A stretch of DNA of 64,000 nucleotides, from the NCBI GenBank assembly GCA_026003075.1, contig BPGO01000009.1, positions 1-64,000 of the forward strand, in the 5' to 3' direction. A program made the position numbers and the translations under genes. This document shows, piece by piece, positions 52,145-59,387 of this stretch. This stretch comes from Fimbriimonadales bacterium. Its GTDB lineage: Bacteria > Armatimonadota > Fimbriimonadia > Fimbriimonadales > GBS-DC. Position 1 is the first letter of the stretch, and each line of letters starts with the position of its first letter. Below the pieces are notes generated by a model. That model saw nothing but the letters and a program-made list of their open reading frames with translations, had not been told where the DNA came from and searched no databases.

Positions 52145-53060
52145 GGCGAAGCGTGCCGGGCTGGAGTTCCTGATTCTGGAAGCAGGCGCATTGTGTCAAT
52201 CGCTCATTGAGTACCCCGTCGGGATGCGTTTCTACTCTCCTGCAGATGAACTGGCGATTGGCGGCTACCCGTTTCCCACTCCGCACGATGAGAAGCCGAG
52301 CCGCGAGATGGCTCTGAACTATTACCGTAAAGTCGCCTCCGCAGAAAACTTACCCATCCGCACCTATGAGCGTGTGGAGCGCATTGAACGCCGCTCGAAC
52401 AGGTTCGCGTTGCATACAGTACGCCGACCGCACGGGATACCTGCCTGCCACGAGGCGCGCTGTGTCTTGGTCTGCACAGGCATCTGGGGCAAGGAGCGAC
52501 GCCTCTCGGTGGAGGGCGCCGACCTGCCCCATGTGCTGACACGCTATGACGAGCCGATTCGGTTCTGGCGTAAGCGCGTGCTGATTATCGGCTCGGGTAA
52601 CTCGGCAGGTGAGGCGGCAATTCGGTTAGCAGATAGCGATGCACAGGTCTGGCTTGCCGTCGAACCGCCCACACTGGAACAGTGCAAATTCCGCCCCTTC
52701 ATTTTGCGCGAGATTCTGCTGCGCATCGAGGAGGGGCGAATCACGCCACTCACAGAGACGCATATCCTTCGAATCCAGCCTGAATGTGTGGATCTGCGCT
52801 GCGCTCAGGGCGTGGAGAGCCTCCCTGTGGATTTCGTGCTGACCCTGATTGGGCTGGAGCCTGACCCGACTCTGCTCGCGCCGCTGGGAGTTCCGTTCGG
52901 CGCAGACGGCAAGCCCGAACACGACCCCGAAACCTATGAGACAGTCATTCCAGGGCTGTTTGTGGGGGGCGCTTTGTCGCAGGACGGCTTCATCTATGTA
53001 GCGCGGGAACGGGTCAAACGGGCAATCGCGTCGGTTCGGGAGCGCGTTCAGGCAGAATGA
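52083..53060 (+). CDS. ypdA: YpdA-family NAD(P)/FAD-dependent oxidoreductase
   Basis: This 325-residue flavoprotein starts at the ATG at 52083. The FAD-binding motif is LIIIGAGPVGLAAGIEAKRAG and the NAD(P) motif is VLIIGSGNSAGEAAIRLA (about residues 163-180). The segment SLIEYPVGMRFYSPADELAIGG matches YpdA, the bacillithiol disulfide reductase family, and the end motif FVGGALSQDGFIY is typical. Whether this organism makes bacillithiol is unknown, so a different low-molecular-weight disulfide could be the substrate. The start overlaps the restored stop of the upstream remnant (TGATG). Confidence 0.8.
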   Translation: MRPYELIIIGAGPVGLAAGIEAKRAGLEFLILEAGALCQSLIEYPVGMRFYSPADELAIGGYPFPTPHDEKPSREMALNYYRKVASAENLPIRTYERVERIERRSNRFALHTVRRPHGIPACHEARCVLVCTGIWGKERRLSVEGADLPHVLTRYDEPIRFWRKRVLIIGSGNSAGEAAIRLADSDAQVWLAVEPPTLEQCKFRPFILREILLRIEEGRITPLTETHILRIQPECVDLRCAQGVESLPVDFVLTLIGLEPDPTLLAPLGVPFGADGKPEHDPETYETVIPGLFVGGALSQDGFIYVARERVKRAIASVRERVQAE

Positions 53061-53106
53061 TGTGCGTCTTTAGCGCACAAACGCGCGCAAGGAGTGCGTT
53101 TGTCGG

Positions 53107-53112
53107 TACAAT
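53107..53112 (+). promoter_or_regulatory. -10 box of the zinc-finger/STN cluster
   Basis: TCGGTACAAT precedes the ATG at 53136 with a leader of about 17 nt that includes GAGG. Confidence 0.5.
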
Positions 53113-53135
53113 AATAGCACGGCGAGGTTGGGAAT

Positions 53136-53813
53136 ATGCGACAGGGCAATTGTAATTGGGTGCGGCAGCAGAAGTGGCGGTATCTGGATAAGACGCTCTC
53201 TGCTTCGTGGCAGCAGCGTGTGGAGGCGCATCTTGCGGTCTGCATTCCCTGTCGTGCGGAGTTTGCGCAAGCGCAGGAGGCGATGGATGCTCTAATTGCA
53301 GGTAAACCCCTTACGCCCGAACAACAGCGTGCGCTCCAGCGTCCGCGGGCGCGGCTCTCCTTGAGCAAGGTCGCCGCGATGGGGATTCTGGCGTTGCTTA
53401 TCGGCGTGGGCATCTATTTATGGCGCGTGCAGGGCGATGCGCTCATGGCGCGTTTGAGCCAGCGCGGAGCCGAGTCGACCACGCTCGCATCGCCCACATC
53501 CCTACAGCCTGCCACGGTGGCGGAACCGTCCGCTCCCAGCACGACGACTCCGCAGTCGGAATCGATAGCGACGCCTGTCGTCGAACCCCGTATGCTGGAA
53601 GCGTCGCCCAAATCCGCTGGAACCGAAATGCGTGTCAAGTCGCCCACGACGAACTTACGCCCGCGCTCGTCGTCGCCTCCAAAGCGCCCCCGTGCGACAA
53701 TCGCCAAGCCCGAGCCCATGCCTCAGATCACCACGCCTGCCGAAGGCGTGGTGGAAGTGTACGACGAGGCGGGCAATCTTGTCAAGCGCGAACAGATAAG
53801 GGGGAGAAAATGA
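53136..53813 (+). CDS. Anti-sigma-factor-like membrane protein with zinc finger
   Basis: The protein has 225 residues. An N-terminal zinc-binding motif HLAVCIPC with an upstream Cys (NCNW) resembles the ZAS domain of anti-sigma factors (putative zinc-finger, H-x3-C-x2-C). One transmembrane helix follows (about 76-95), then a long Pro/Ser/Thr-rich periplasmic tail. ZAS proteins normally hold an ECF sigma factor encoded just upstream; no sigma gene is present here, the upstream gene being ypdA. The last residues overlap the next start by 4 bp. It may regulate a sigma factor elsewhere or have another role. Confidence 0.7.
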   Translation: MRQGNCNWVRQQKWRYLDKTLSASWQQRVEAHLAVCIPCRAEFAQAQEAMDALIAGKPLTPEQQRALQRPRARLSLSKVAAMGILALLIGVGIYLWRVQGDALMARLSQRGAESTTLASPTSLQPATVAEPSAPSTTTPQSESIATPVVEPRMLEASPKSAGTEMRVKSPTTNLRPRSSSPPKRPRATIAKPEPMPQITTPAEGVVEVYDEAGNLVKREQIRGRK

Positions 53814-54550
53814 GTCTGCGTTTTCAAGAGATTCTTATCACGCTGGAGGCGCGTGGCGAAGATGCGCGTGAGGTGTTCGCAAATCTGTTTGCGCAGGCGA
53901 AAGTCAACTTTGTGCTGCAGGTAGACATTCAGCGTCCTGTGTATCTGACGCTGCGCGAGACGCCGTTTATGAAGGCGCTACAACTGCTGTGCGAGGCGAC
54001 GAATACCCGCTTTAGTGTGCGCGACGGCGTCTACTACATCGCGCCGCTGGCGAGTGGACCCCCTCCTGAGCGGGTTCAGGAAACTCGTCCGCGCACGGTG
54101 CGTCTTGTGGGGACGGGCATACCTTTGCAGAGCGTCGCGGAAGCGATTGCCCGACAGACGGGGGTCAAGGTGGAGGTCGCGCCCGACGCGCCGAACTTGC
54201 GGTTCAACCTGAATCTCTCGGAAGTGGAGGTTGAGCAGGCGTTGGATGCGTTATGTTCTGGAACGGGGTTGCGCTGGCAGAAGACGGGAAACGGCTATCG
54301 GATTGCTCCAGCCAGCCCGCCCCAAGCGCGCGCAGCACAGACTCCTATGGAACAGCCCCCTACTCTGCGCGGCGCCCCTGCCAGCCCGCGCACCACGCCC
54401 AGCCGTGCGGTCTCGCCCGAGCAGCCCCTGCGCTGTCCCAAATGTCGCTATGCGCTGCAACTCGACTGGCGCTACTGCCCCGTCTGTGGCGCGTTCGTGA
54501 AACATTTGACCGATAGAGCCAAACGCGAGCTGGAGCAGAAACCGAAATGA
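53810..54550 (+). CDS. STN-domain protein with C-terminal zinc ribbon
   Basis: This 246-residue protein starts at the ATG at 53810 (ATGA overlap, GGGGGAG upstream). Two repeats similar to the short N-terminal domain of secretins and TonB receptors are visible: about 22-80 (VYLTLRETPFMKALQLLCE, VYYIAPL) and about 95-165 (LQSVAEAIARQTGVKVEV, YRIAP). The C-terminus is a zinc ribbon (RCPKCRYALQLDWRYCPVCG). There is no signal peptide or membrane helix, so these normally periplasmic domains would be cytoplasmic. It overlaps the next gene by 4 bp. Function unknown. Confidence 0.7.
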   Translation: MSLRFQEILITLEARGEDAREVFANLFAQAKVNFVLQVDIQRPVYLTLRETPFMKALQLLCEATNTRFSVRDGVYYIAPLASGPPPERVQETRPRTVRLVGTGIPLQSVAEAIARQTGVKVEVAPDAPNLRFNLNLSEVEVEQALDALCSGTGLRWQKTGNGYRIAPASPPQARAAQTPMEQPPTLRGAPASPRTTPSRAVSPEQPLRCPKCRYALQLDWRYCPVCGAFVKHLTDRAKRELEQKPK

Positions 54551-55002
54551 ACTGTTTCTTGCACCCGCACACGCCCGCTGCTGCGCACTGTGTGGACTGT
54601 GGTCACCCCGTGTGTGAAGTGTGCCTTGCGCGAATCAACGGCAAGCCGTATTGCGAACACTGCGCGGTGAACCGTCATCCGCAAAGCCCTCTCTGGGCGG
54701 GTGTGTTCAGTTTCTTCGTGCCTGGATTAGGGCAGATCTATAATGGGGACTGGGTGAAGGGGGTGGTCATCTTCCTAACGGGGTGGCTAATCTTACCTTG
54801 GCTGTATGGTGTGATTGATGCGGTGGTGGTCGCGCAGGCGATTGCGCAGGGCGAGCGCGAGGCGGCGACCGTGCCACCAGGGTACCTCGTACTGGGGTTG
54901 AAAATCGGCATGTTGGGTCTGAGCTGCCTCTATTTGTCGCTGATGTGGGTGGTGGTCAGCTTTGTGTTGACGATGACGGGGCTATCGGCGGTGCAGCCGT
55001 AA
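54547..55002 (+). CDS. B-box-like zinc-finger membrane protein
   Basis: The protein has 151 residues. The N-terminus binds zinc through C-H and C-x2-C pairs (CFLHPHTPAAAHCVDCGHPVCEVC, CEHC), as in B-box-type fingers found in bacterial membrane proteins. Three hydrophobic segments follow (about 56-75, a TM2-like hairpin FFVPGLGQIYNGDWVKGVVIF, and about 115-140). The motif PGLGQIYNG is typical of the TM2/DUF5683 group. It is the last gene of the three-gene cluster and its end overlaps queG on the opposite strand by 47 bp. Function unknown. Confidence 0.75.
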   Translation: MNCFLHPHTPAAAHCVDCGHPVCEVCLARINGKPYCEHCAVNRHPQSPLWAGVFSFFVPGLGQIYNGDWVKGVVIFLTGWLILPWLYGVIDAVVVAQAIAQGEREAATVPPGYLVLGLKIGMLGLSCLYLSLMWVVVSFVLTMTGLSAVQP

Positions 55003-56014
55003 GGCGTTGGATTGCCCATTTTGCTGCTTCACGCACGACGGGGTCTTCGTGGTTCAAGAATCGTTCGATGAGGGGGCGCAGGGCGGGGTCGCGTCTGTTG
55101 CCTGCCACAATCAGCGCGTTGCGCACCAGTCCGCGCCACTTCGTGCGTTTGATTGCGCTGCCACGAAACCGCTCGGCGAACTCTGTCTCATCCATCTGTA
55201 GAATCTCGGTCAGCGTCGGCAGTGGTCGGGGTTGGAAGCGTGGCTCGGTCGTCGGCTGGGCGCGTAGCGGCTGGTGGGCGCGCGGACGGTTGAACGGGCA
55301 TACCTCTTGGCAAATGTCGCACCCGAACAGCCATTCGCCCATCGCCGCGCGATATTCCGTTGGAATCGAGTCGCGTCGCTCGATAGTCAGGTAGCTGATG
55401 CACCTGCGGGCGTCAAGCCGATACGGCTCCACCAGCGCGCCTGTGGGACAAGCGTCTAAACACAAGCGACAGGTTCCGCATCCCCCTTGGGCGGGCGAGT
55501 CGTACTCCAGCTCCAGCGTCAGCAACAGCACGCCCAAAAAGAAGTACGACCCGCGATGCGTATTAATCAGGCAGGTGTTTTTACCGTACCAGCCCAGCCC
55601 TGCCAGCCAGGCGAGGTCGCGCTCCAGCACGGGCGCCGAATCGACGCATATACGCCCTTGAACAGACGGCTCTATCGCTTGGAGAGCTCCCAGGAGCGTC
55701 TCCAGCTTTTCGCGAATAACGGCATGGTAGTCGTCGCCGAGGGCGTAGCGGGCGATTCGGTAATCCGTGTTGGGCAGCTCGGCGGGCGCGTAGTTCAGCC
55801 CGACGACGACCGCGCTGCGTGCATCAGGCAGGAGCTCCGCGGGGTTGATACGCAGGTGTGCGGTGCGCTCCATGTAGTCCATCGTCCCTGCATAGCCTTG
55901 CGCCAGCCACAGCAGGAACGAATCGGCGTGCGGCGGCGACTGCACAGGCGCAACCCCCACCAAATCGAGCCCCAACGCGCGAGCATACTGCTTGAGCCAC
56001 TCAGTCAAACGCAT
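54956..56014 (-). CDS. queG: Epoxyqueuosine reductase
   Basis: This 352-residue cobalamin- and iron-sulfur-dependent enzyme performs the last step of queuosine synthesis on tRNA. Visible are the substrate-binding start (LDLVGVAPV), RICVDSAPVLERDLAWLAG, and two 4Fe-4S motifs, CGTCRLCLDACPTGAL and FGCDICQEVCPFN. A C-terminal HEAT-like segment is shorter than in some homologues. It converges with the B-box gene, with the two stops overlapping by 47 bp. Other queuosine genes are not in the window. Confidence 0.94.
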   Translation of the reverse strand: MRLTEWLKQYARALGLDLVGVAPVQSPPHADSFLLWLAQGYAGTMDYMERTAHLRINPAELLPDARSAVVVGLNYAPAELPNTDYRIARYALGDDYHAVIREKLETLLGALQAIEPSVQGRICVDSAPVLERDLAWLAGLGWYGKNTCLINTHRGSYFFLGVLLLTLELEYDSPAQGGCGTCRLCLDACPTGALVEPYRLDARRCISYLTIERRDSIPTEYRAAMGEWLFGCDICQEVCPFNRPRAHQPLRAQPTTEPRFQPRPLPTLTEILQMDETEFAERFRGSAIKRTKWRGLVRNALIVAGNRRDPALRPLIERFLNHEDPVVREAAKWAIQRLTAAPPIAPSSSTQS

Positions 56015-56063
56015 TCGTCGCTTGGACGGTCATGCCCAAGCACACAGACTCGACTCCTCGTCT

Positions 56064-56097
56064 CGCTCGGAAGGCAAAGAGCCTTTCCTTCCGAGCG
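56064..56097. terminator. 11-bp hairpin between speE and queG
   Basis: The arms CGCTCGGAAGG (56064-56074) and CCTTCCGAGCG (56087-56097) are perfect with a 12-nt loop. The pairing can extend imperfectly outward to about 56051-56112. It probably ends the speE transcript on the minus strand. Confidence 0.6.
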
Positions 56098-56141
56098 GAA
56101 ATCGAGGAATCTCACACAGTTAGCCTCTTAGGCGAATCGGC

Positions 56142-57069
56142 TTACGCCTCCCACAGGAACGGCTGATCGTCTGTGAGTACGCGTGCTTTGCTAATCACAT
56201 CGCGCAGGTAGGGTGGGATGCCGAACATGCCATAGTGCGTGCCAGGGTCATAGTAGCGCAAGCCTTGTACTTGCCGTTGCTCGATGCGCCGTGCAATCTC
56301 TTCGCGCGGGATCTCCAGCGGGTCGTGCTTCTTGGACGCCAGAATAAAGCCCCACGGCAACATAAACGACGCCACGAAGCACCAGTACGGACGCACAATT
56401 GGGAACACCTCTTGCAGCGTGCGTGCGATGCAGCCGTACAGGTATGGATAGAGCGGGTCGCCTGCGCCCGATTGCACGGTCAGCACGCCGTCGTCCGTCA
56501 GCGCGTCATAAATCATCTGATAGAACTCGCGCGTGAACAGGTATTGCGACGGCCCCGCTTCCAGGGGGTCGGTCAGGTCGGACACGATGACATCGAAGTG
56601 GTTCTGGTATTGCGGAATAATTTTGCGAGCGTCGTCAAAGATTATTGTAGAGCGGGGGTCTTTGAACGCGCCCTGGTGCCATTCGGGCAGCCACTCGTCG
56701 CACATGCGCACGAGTTCCTCGTCGATGTCCACCATCACGGCTTCCTGCACGGTATTGTGGCGAAGTACCTCGCGCAGGGTTGCGCCCTCGCCGCCACCCG
56801 CGACCAGCACGCGCTCGCGGGTTCGGATGGGTGAACATCCCCGGCTGCACCATCGGCTCGTGGAACATATACTCGTCCAGCAACGCCGATTGGATTTTCT
56901 TATCTAAAAACAACGCTTTACCGTAGCCTTCTAACTCCACGACCCACGCATCCTGGAATTTGGTGCGGGTCATGTGCATTACATGCTTGACGCGATAGGT
57001 GTACATTACCGCGTCGGTATGGGTCTCCGACAGAATCAGACCGCCGCATACATGGTGTGCTGCTGCCAT
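56142..57069 (-). pseudogene. speE: Spermidine synthase, frameshifted
   Basis: Two frames encode one polyamine aminopropyltransferase of about 308 residues. The first (57069 onward) ends its homology at MFTHPNPR; the second carries VLVAGGGEGATLREVLRH (the AdoMet-site glycines), VDIDEELV, DDARKI and VIVSDLTDP to the end at 56142. The break is in CCCGCGAGCGCG, where a two-base CG loss (or one-base gain) explains it, a typical slippage site. If real, the enzyme is truncated before its active site. It lies 15 bp downstream of pgi/pmi. Confidence 0.85.
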
Positions 57070-57084
57070 TTGTTGCCTCCTCGT

Positions 57085-58149
57085 TTAGTGTATTTTTGCC
57101 AACTCTGCCTTCAAGATGTTGATGTAATCGATATTTTCTGGGTCTACTTGATTGAGGAACGCGAGATAGATGCTCACGAAGTCGCCGAAGTAGGTCAGGT
57201 GCATCAGGCGTTCGAGTTGGGAGATGCCTTCGGCAGTGAGTTCGTGCCATGTGGCGCGTGTGTCGACGAGTCGGCGCGTGACTTCGATGCGGGTTCGGAT
57301 TTTCGCGCTCTCGTCGGGGTCGCGCAACACCACCACGCTCCAGTTGGTTGCTTGTTCGGGTGCCTTGACCCAGCCGAGGATTTCGTTGTGGTTCAGTTCG
57401 GGGAAGGTGTAGGCGAAGGCGTGTTGCTTGGCGTTCTCGTTGATTTGCCCTTTCCAGCGCAGCGCTACTGTGGCGCGTGCGCCGCCTGAGCCATAGATAA
57501 GTGGGATGCGCCCGTGCAATGCTTGCGCGAGTTGCTTGGCGGGGTTCTGCTCGAACGGAACCTCCATCTGCAGCGCGACGCGGGTTTGCACGAGGCGGGT
57601 GAGCGTCTGGGTGTAGGGCTGGCTCAGGTCAGGCAGTAAGCCCAGTCGCTCCGCGAGGCGCATCAGCGGGATAAAGAGGTAGCCGAGCGCGGTGCGTGGG
57701 GGCTGACCGCCGGGCACCTGAATATGGGGTACTCCATCGGCGTGGGCACGCTGTTGCAGTTCGCCGCCGCTGGAAATGGTGAAGATCATCGCCCCACGCT
57801 CATGTGCCTGATGATAGCACGCAAGCGTCTCTTCCGTGTTGCCGGAGTAGCTCACGGCGAACACGAGGGTATGCGCGTCCACGCTATGGGGCAGTTGGTA
57901 ATCGCGGATCACCTGCACGGGGAGGTCGCCGTACTCTTCGAACAGGGCGCGCAGATAGTCGCCCCCAATTGCCGAGCCGCCCATCCCACACACGATGACT
58001 TGGCGTGGCGCACGGGACAGGCTGGGCAACGGCGCCTCACTGGCGATTTGCATCGCACGCTCACACTGGTCAGGAAACTCCAGCGTGAGCGCCATCATAC
58101 CGTGCGGGTCGCGCTGAGCCAAGAGTCCGTGTTCGTCTAAAGGGTGCAT
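57085..58149 (-). CDS. Bifunctional phosphoglucose/phosphomannose isomerase
   Basis: This 354-residue SIS-fold enzyme interconverts glucose-6-P or mannose-6-P with fructose-6-P. Key motifs are VIVCGMGGSAIGGDYLRAL (about residues 50-68), FAVSYSGNTEETLA (about 95-108), LIYGSGGARATVALRWKGQINENAK (with the catalytic Glu) and FPELNHNEILGW, which includes the catalytic His. Length and motif order fit the archaeal/bacterial PGI/PMI family. It lies 12 bp downstream of rpsR, in place of the usual ribosomal protein L9 gene. Confidence 0.9.
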   Translation of the reverse strand: MHPLDEHGLLAQRDPHGMMALTLEFPDQCERAMQIASEAPLPSLSRAPRQVIVCGMGGSAIGGDYLRALFEEYGDLPVQVIRDYQLPHSVDAHTLVFAVSYSGNTEETLACYHQAHERGAMIFTISSGGELQQRAHADGVPHIQVPGGQPPRTALGYLFIPLMRLAERLGLLPDLSQPYTQTLTRLVQTRVALQMEVPFEQNPAKQLAQALHGRIPLIYGSGGARATVALRWKGQINENAKQHAFAYTFPELNHNEILGWVKAPEQATNWSVVVLRDPDESAKIRTRIEVTRRLVDTRATWHELTAEGISQLERLMHLTYFGDFVSIYLAFLNQVDPENIDYINILKAELAKIH

Positions 58150-58161
58150 TGTCTTGCTTCG

Positions 58162-58437
58162 TTAGGATGCCACATAGGGTAGCAAGGCGAGTTCACGCGC
58201 TCGTTTGATAGCTAACGCGAGTCGGCGTTGGCACTTCGCGCACAGGTGGGTCTGGCGGCGTGGCAGGATTTTGCCCCGTTCTGGGGTTGTGTAGCGCCGC
58301 AGGGTCGCCACATCCTTGTAGTCGAAGTAGCCATCGGCTGGGCAGGCGTTGCGACGGCGTCGGCGCACAACGCGCCGCTTACCTAACTCCAACTCTTCCT
58401 CGTCCTTCTTCGTCAAATCTAAGCGTTCGGTTGCCAT
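58162..58437 (-). CDS. rpsR: 30S ribosomal protein S18
   Basis: The 91-residue protein has a basic N-terminal extension and the core [20 protein letters not shown] and [23 protein letters not shown]. It carries a Cys pair (CAKC) together with an upstream Cys, suggesting the zinc-binding C+ form. It is part of the classic rpsF-ssb-rpsR operon; an AGGAGG sequence precedes the ATG. Confidence 0.97.
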   Translation of the reverse strand: MATERLDLTKKDEEELELGKRRVVRRRRRNACPADGYFDYKDVATLRRYTTPERGKILPRRQTHLCAKCQRRLALAIKRARELALLPYVAS

Positions 58438-58449
58438 TGGTTTACCTCC

Positions 58450-58971
58450 TTATCGGAATGGGTCATCTTCAATATCGTAATCGTCGGTCGCGAGGTCAAT
58501 GTCGCTATAGTCGTCAGAGGACTCCGGTTCAGGTTCGGGCGCCGGCGCCGATGTAGCAGGGGGGGCATCGCGTTGTACGGTGCGCGGTGCCGCAGCGGGG
58601 GCTGTAGTCGCCGCCTCCTCCGCGTGCTCGCCTTGGGGCGCCTCGGTGTCGCGTGGTCGTTCCAGAAAGCGCACCGTGTCCGCAACCACCTCGAAGGCTG
58701 TGCGCTGGTGTCCTTCGCGATCGGTGTAGGTGCGACTCTGCATTTTGCCCTCCACCAGTACCAGTCGCCCTTTGCTCATGTAGTTCGCCACGGTATCCGC
58801 CAGTTGGCGGAACGCGACGACATCGAAGAAATCCGTTTGACGCTCCTCGCCTGCGCGTCCGCCTCGGTCCACTGCCAGCCTAAAGCGCACGACGGATATC
58901 CCATCGGGCGTTGTACGCAGTTCGGGGTCGCGCGTCAATCGTCCGACCAGTATGATTCGGTTATAGTGCAT
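58450..58971 (-). CDS. ssb: Single-stranded DNA-binding protein
   Basis: This 173-residue protein has an OB-fold at about 1-105 (NRIILVGRLTRDPELRTTP, VVRFRLAVDRG, ADTVANYMSKGRLVLVEG) followed by an Ala/Pro/Glu-rich linker. The C-terminal acidic tail ends DDYDIEDDPFR, close to the canonical DDDIPF tip that recruits repair enzymes but with a final Arg after the Phe. It lies between rpsF and rpsR. Confidence 0.96.
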   Translation of the reverse strand: MHYNRIILVGRLTRDPELRTTPDGISVVRFRLAVDRGGRAGEERQTDFFDVVAFRQLADTVANYMSKGRLVLVEGKMQSRTYTDREGHQRTAFEVVADTVRFLERPRDTEAPQGEHAEEAATTAPAAAPRTVQRDAPPATSAPAPEPEPESSDDYSDIDLATDDYDIEDDPFR

Positions 58972-58983
58972 AGCACCCTCCCA

Positions 58984-59301
58984 TTACGAGGATTTGGCGA
59001 ACTCCTCCGGCTCCATGCGGAAGGTGCGGTAGCGGATGACATCCTCGTTGATTTTGAGGATGCGGTTCAGCTCCTCGGCGGCTTTAGGCTGCCCTTCGTA
59101 GCGGAACAGGAGGTAGACGCCCTCCTTGTGTTTTTTGATCTCGTAAGCGAGTTTGCGCTTATCCCACACGCGCGCGGTATGTACTGTTGCGCCGAGGCTT
59201 TCCAGCACGCTGCGCGCACGGTCGATAATCGCGTTCACCTGCTCCTCTTCCAAGTTTGCAGGCACAATTGCCATCGTTTCGTAGTAGCGTGGATGCTCCA
59301 T
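58984..59301 (-). CDS. rpsF: 30S ribosomal protein S6
   Basis: The protein has 105 residues, starting at the second of two adjacent ATGs (59301; 59304 is the first) with GGAGG 6 nt upstream. The fold motifs are YETMAIVPANLEEEQVNAI, WDKRKLAYEIKKHKEGVYLLF and EDVIRYRTFRMEPE. It pairs with S18 in the small subunit, and the S6:S18 pair is known to repress this operon by binding its leader. Confidence 0.96.
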   Translation of the reverse strand: MEHPRYYETMAIVPANLEEEQVNAIIDRARSVLESLGATVHTARVWDKRKLAYEIKKHKEGVYLLFRYEGQPKAAEELNRILKINEDVIRYRTFRMEPEEFAKSS

Positions 59302-59304
59302 CAT

Positions 59305-59379
59305 TACCCTCCTCTGGACCTTTGGTTTTTCGGGGCTTCGCTTTGCGAAGCCAGAAGGGTCCGCGTGGGGTGTATTATA
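59305..59379 (-). promoter_or_regulatory. rpsF promoter and probable S6:S18-binding leader
   Basis: A -10 box TATAAT (59379-59374) is preceded by GTGGG. The mRNA leader then folds as an outer stem (GGACC at 59362-59358 with GGUCC at 59320-59316), a large asymmetric internal loop, and an inner 8-bp stem GGCUUCGC/GCGAAGCC (59352-59345 and 59341-59334). CCG (59333-59331) follows directly 3' of the inner stem. An unpaired CCG beside a stem is the hallmark of the S6:S18 autoregulatory motif. The outer stem ends 3 nt before the GGAGG site, so binding could block translation. Confidence 0.6.
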
Positions 59380-59387
59380 CCCACTTT

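Noticed and set aside
56635-57069. Separate small gene upstream of the spermidine synthase
   Set aside because: Its sequence is the N-terminal domain of the same enzyme up to MFTHPNP; what follows is out of frame.
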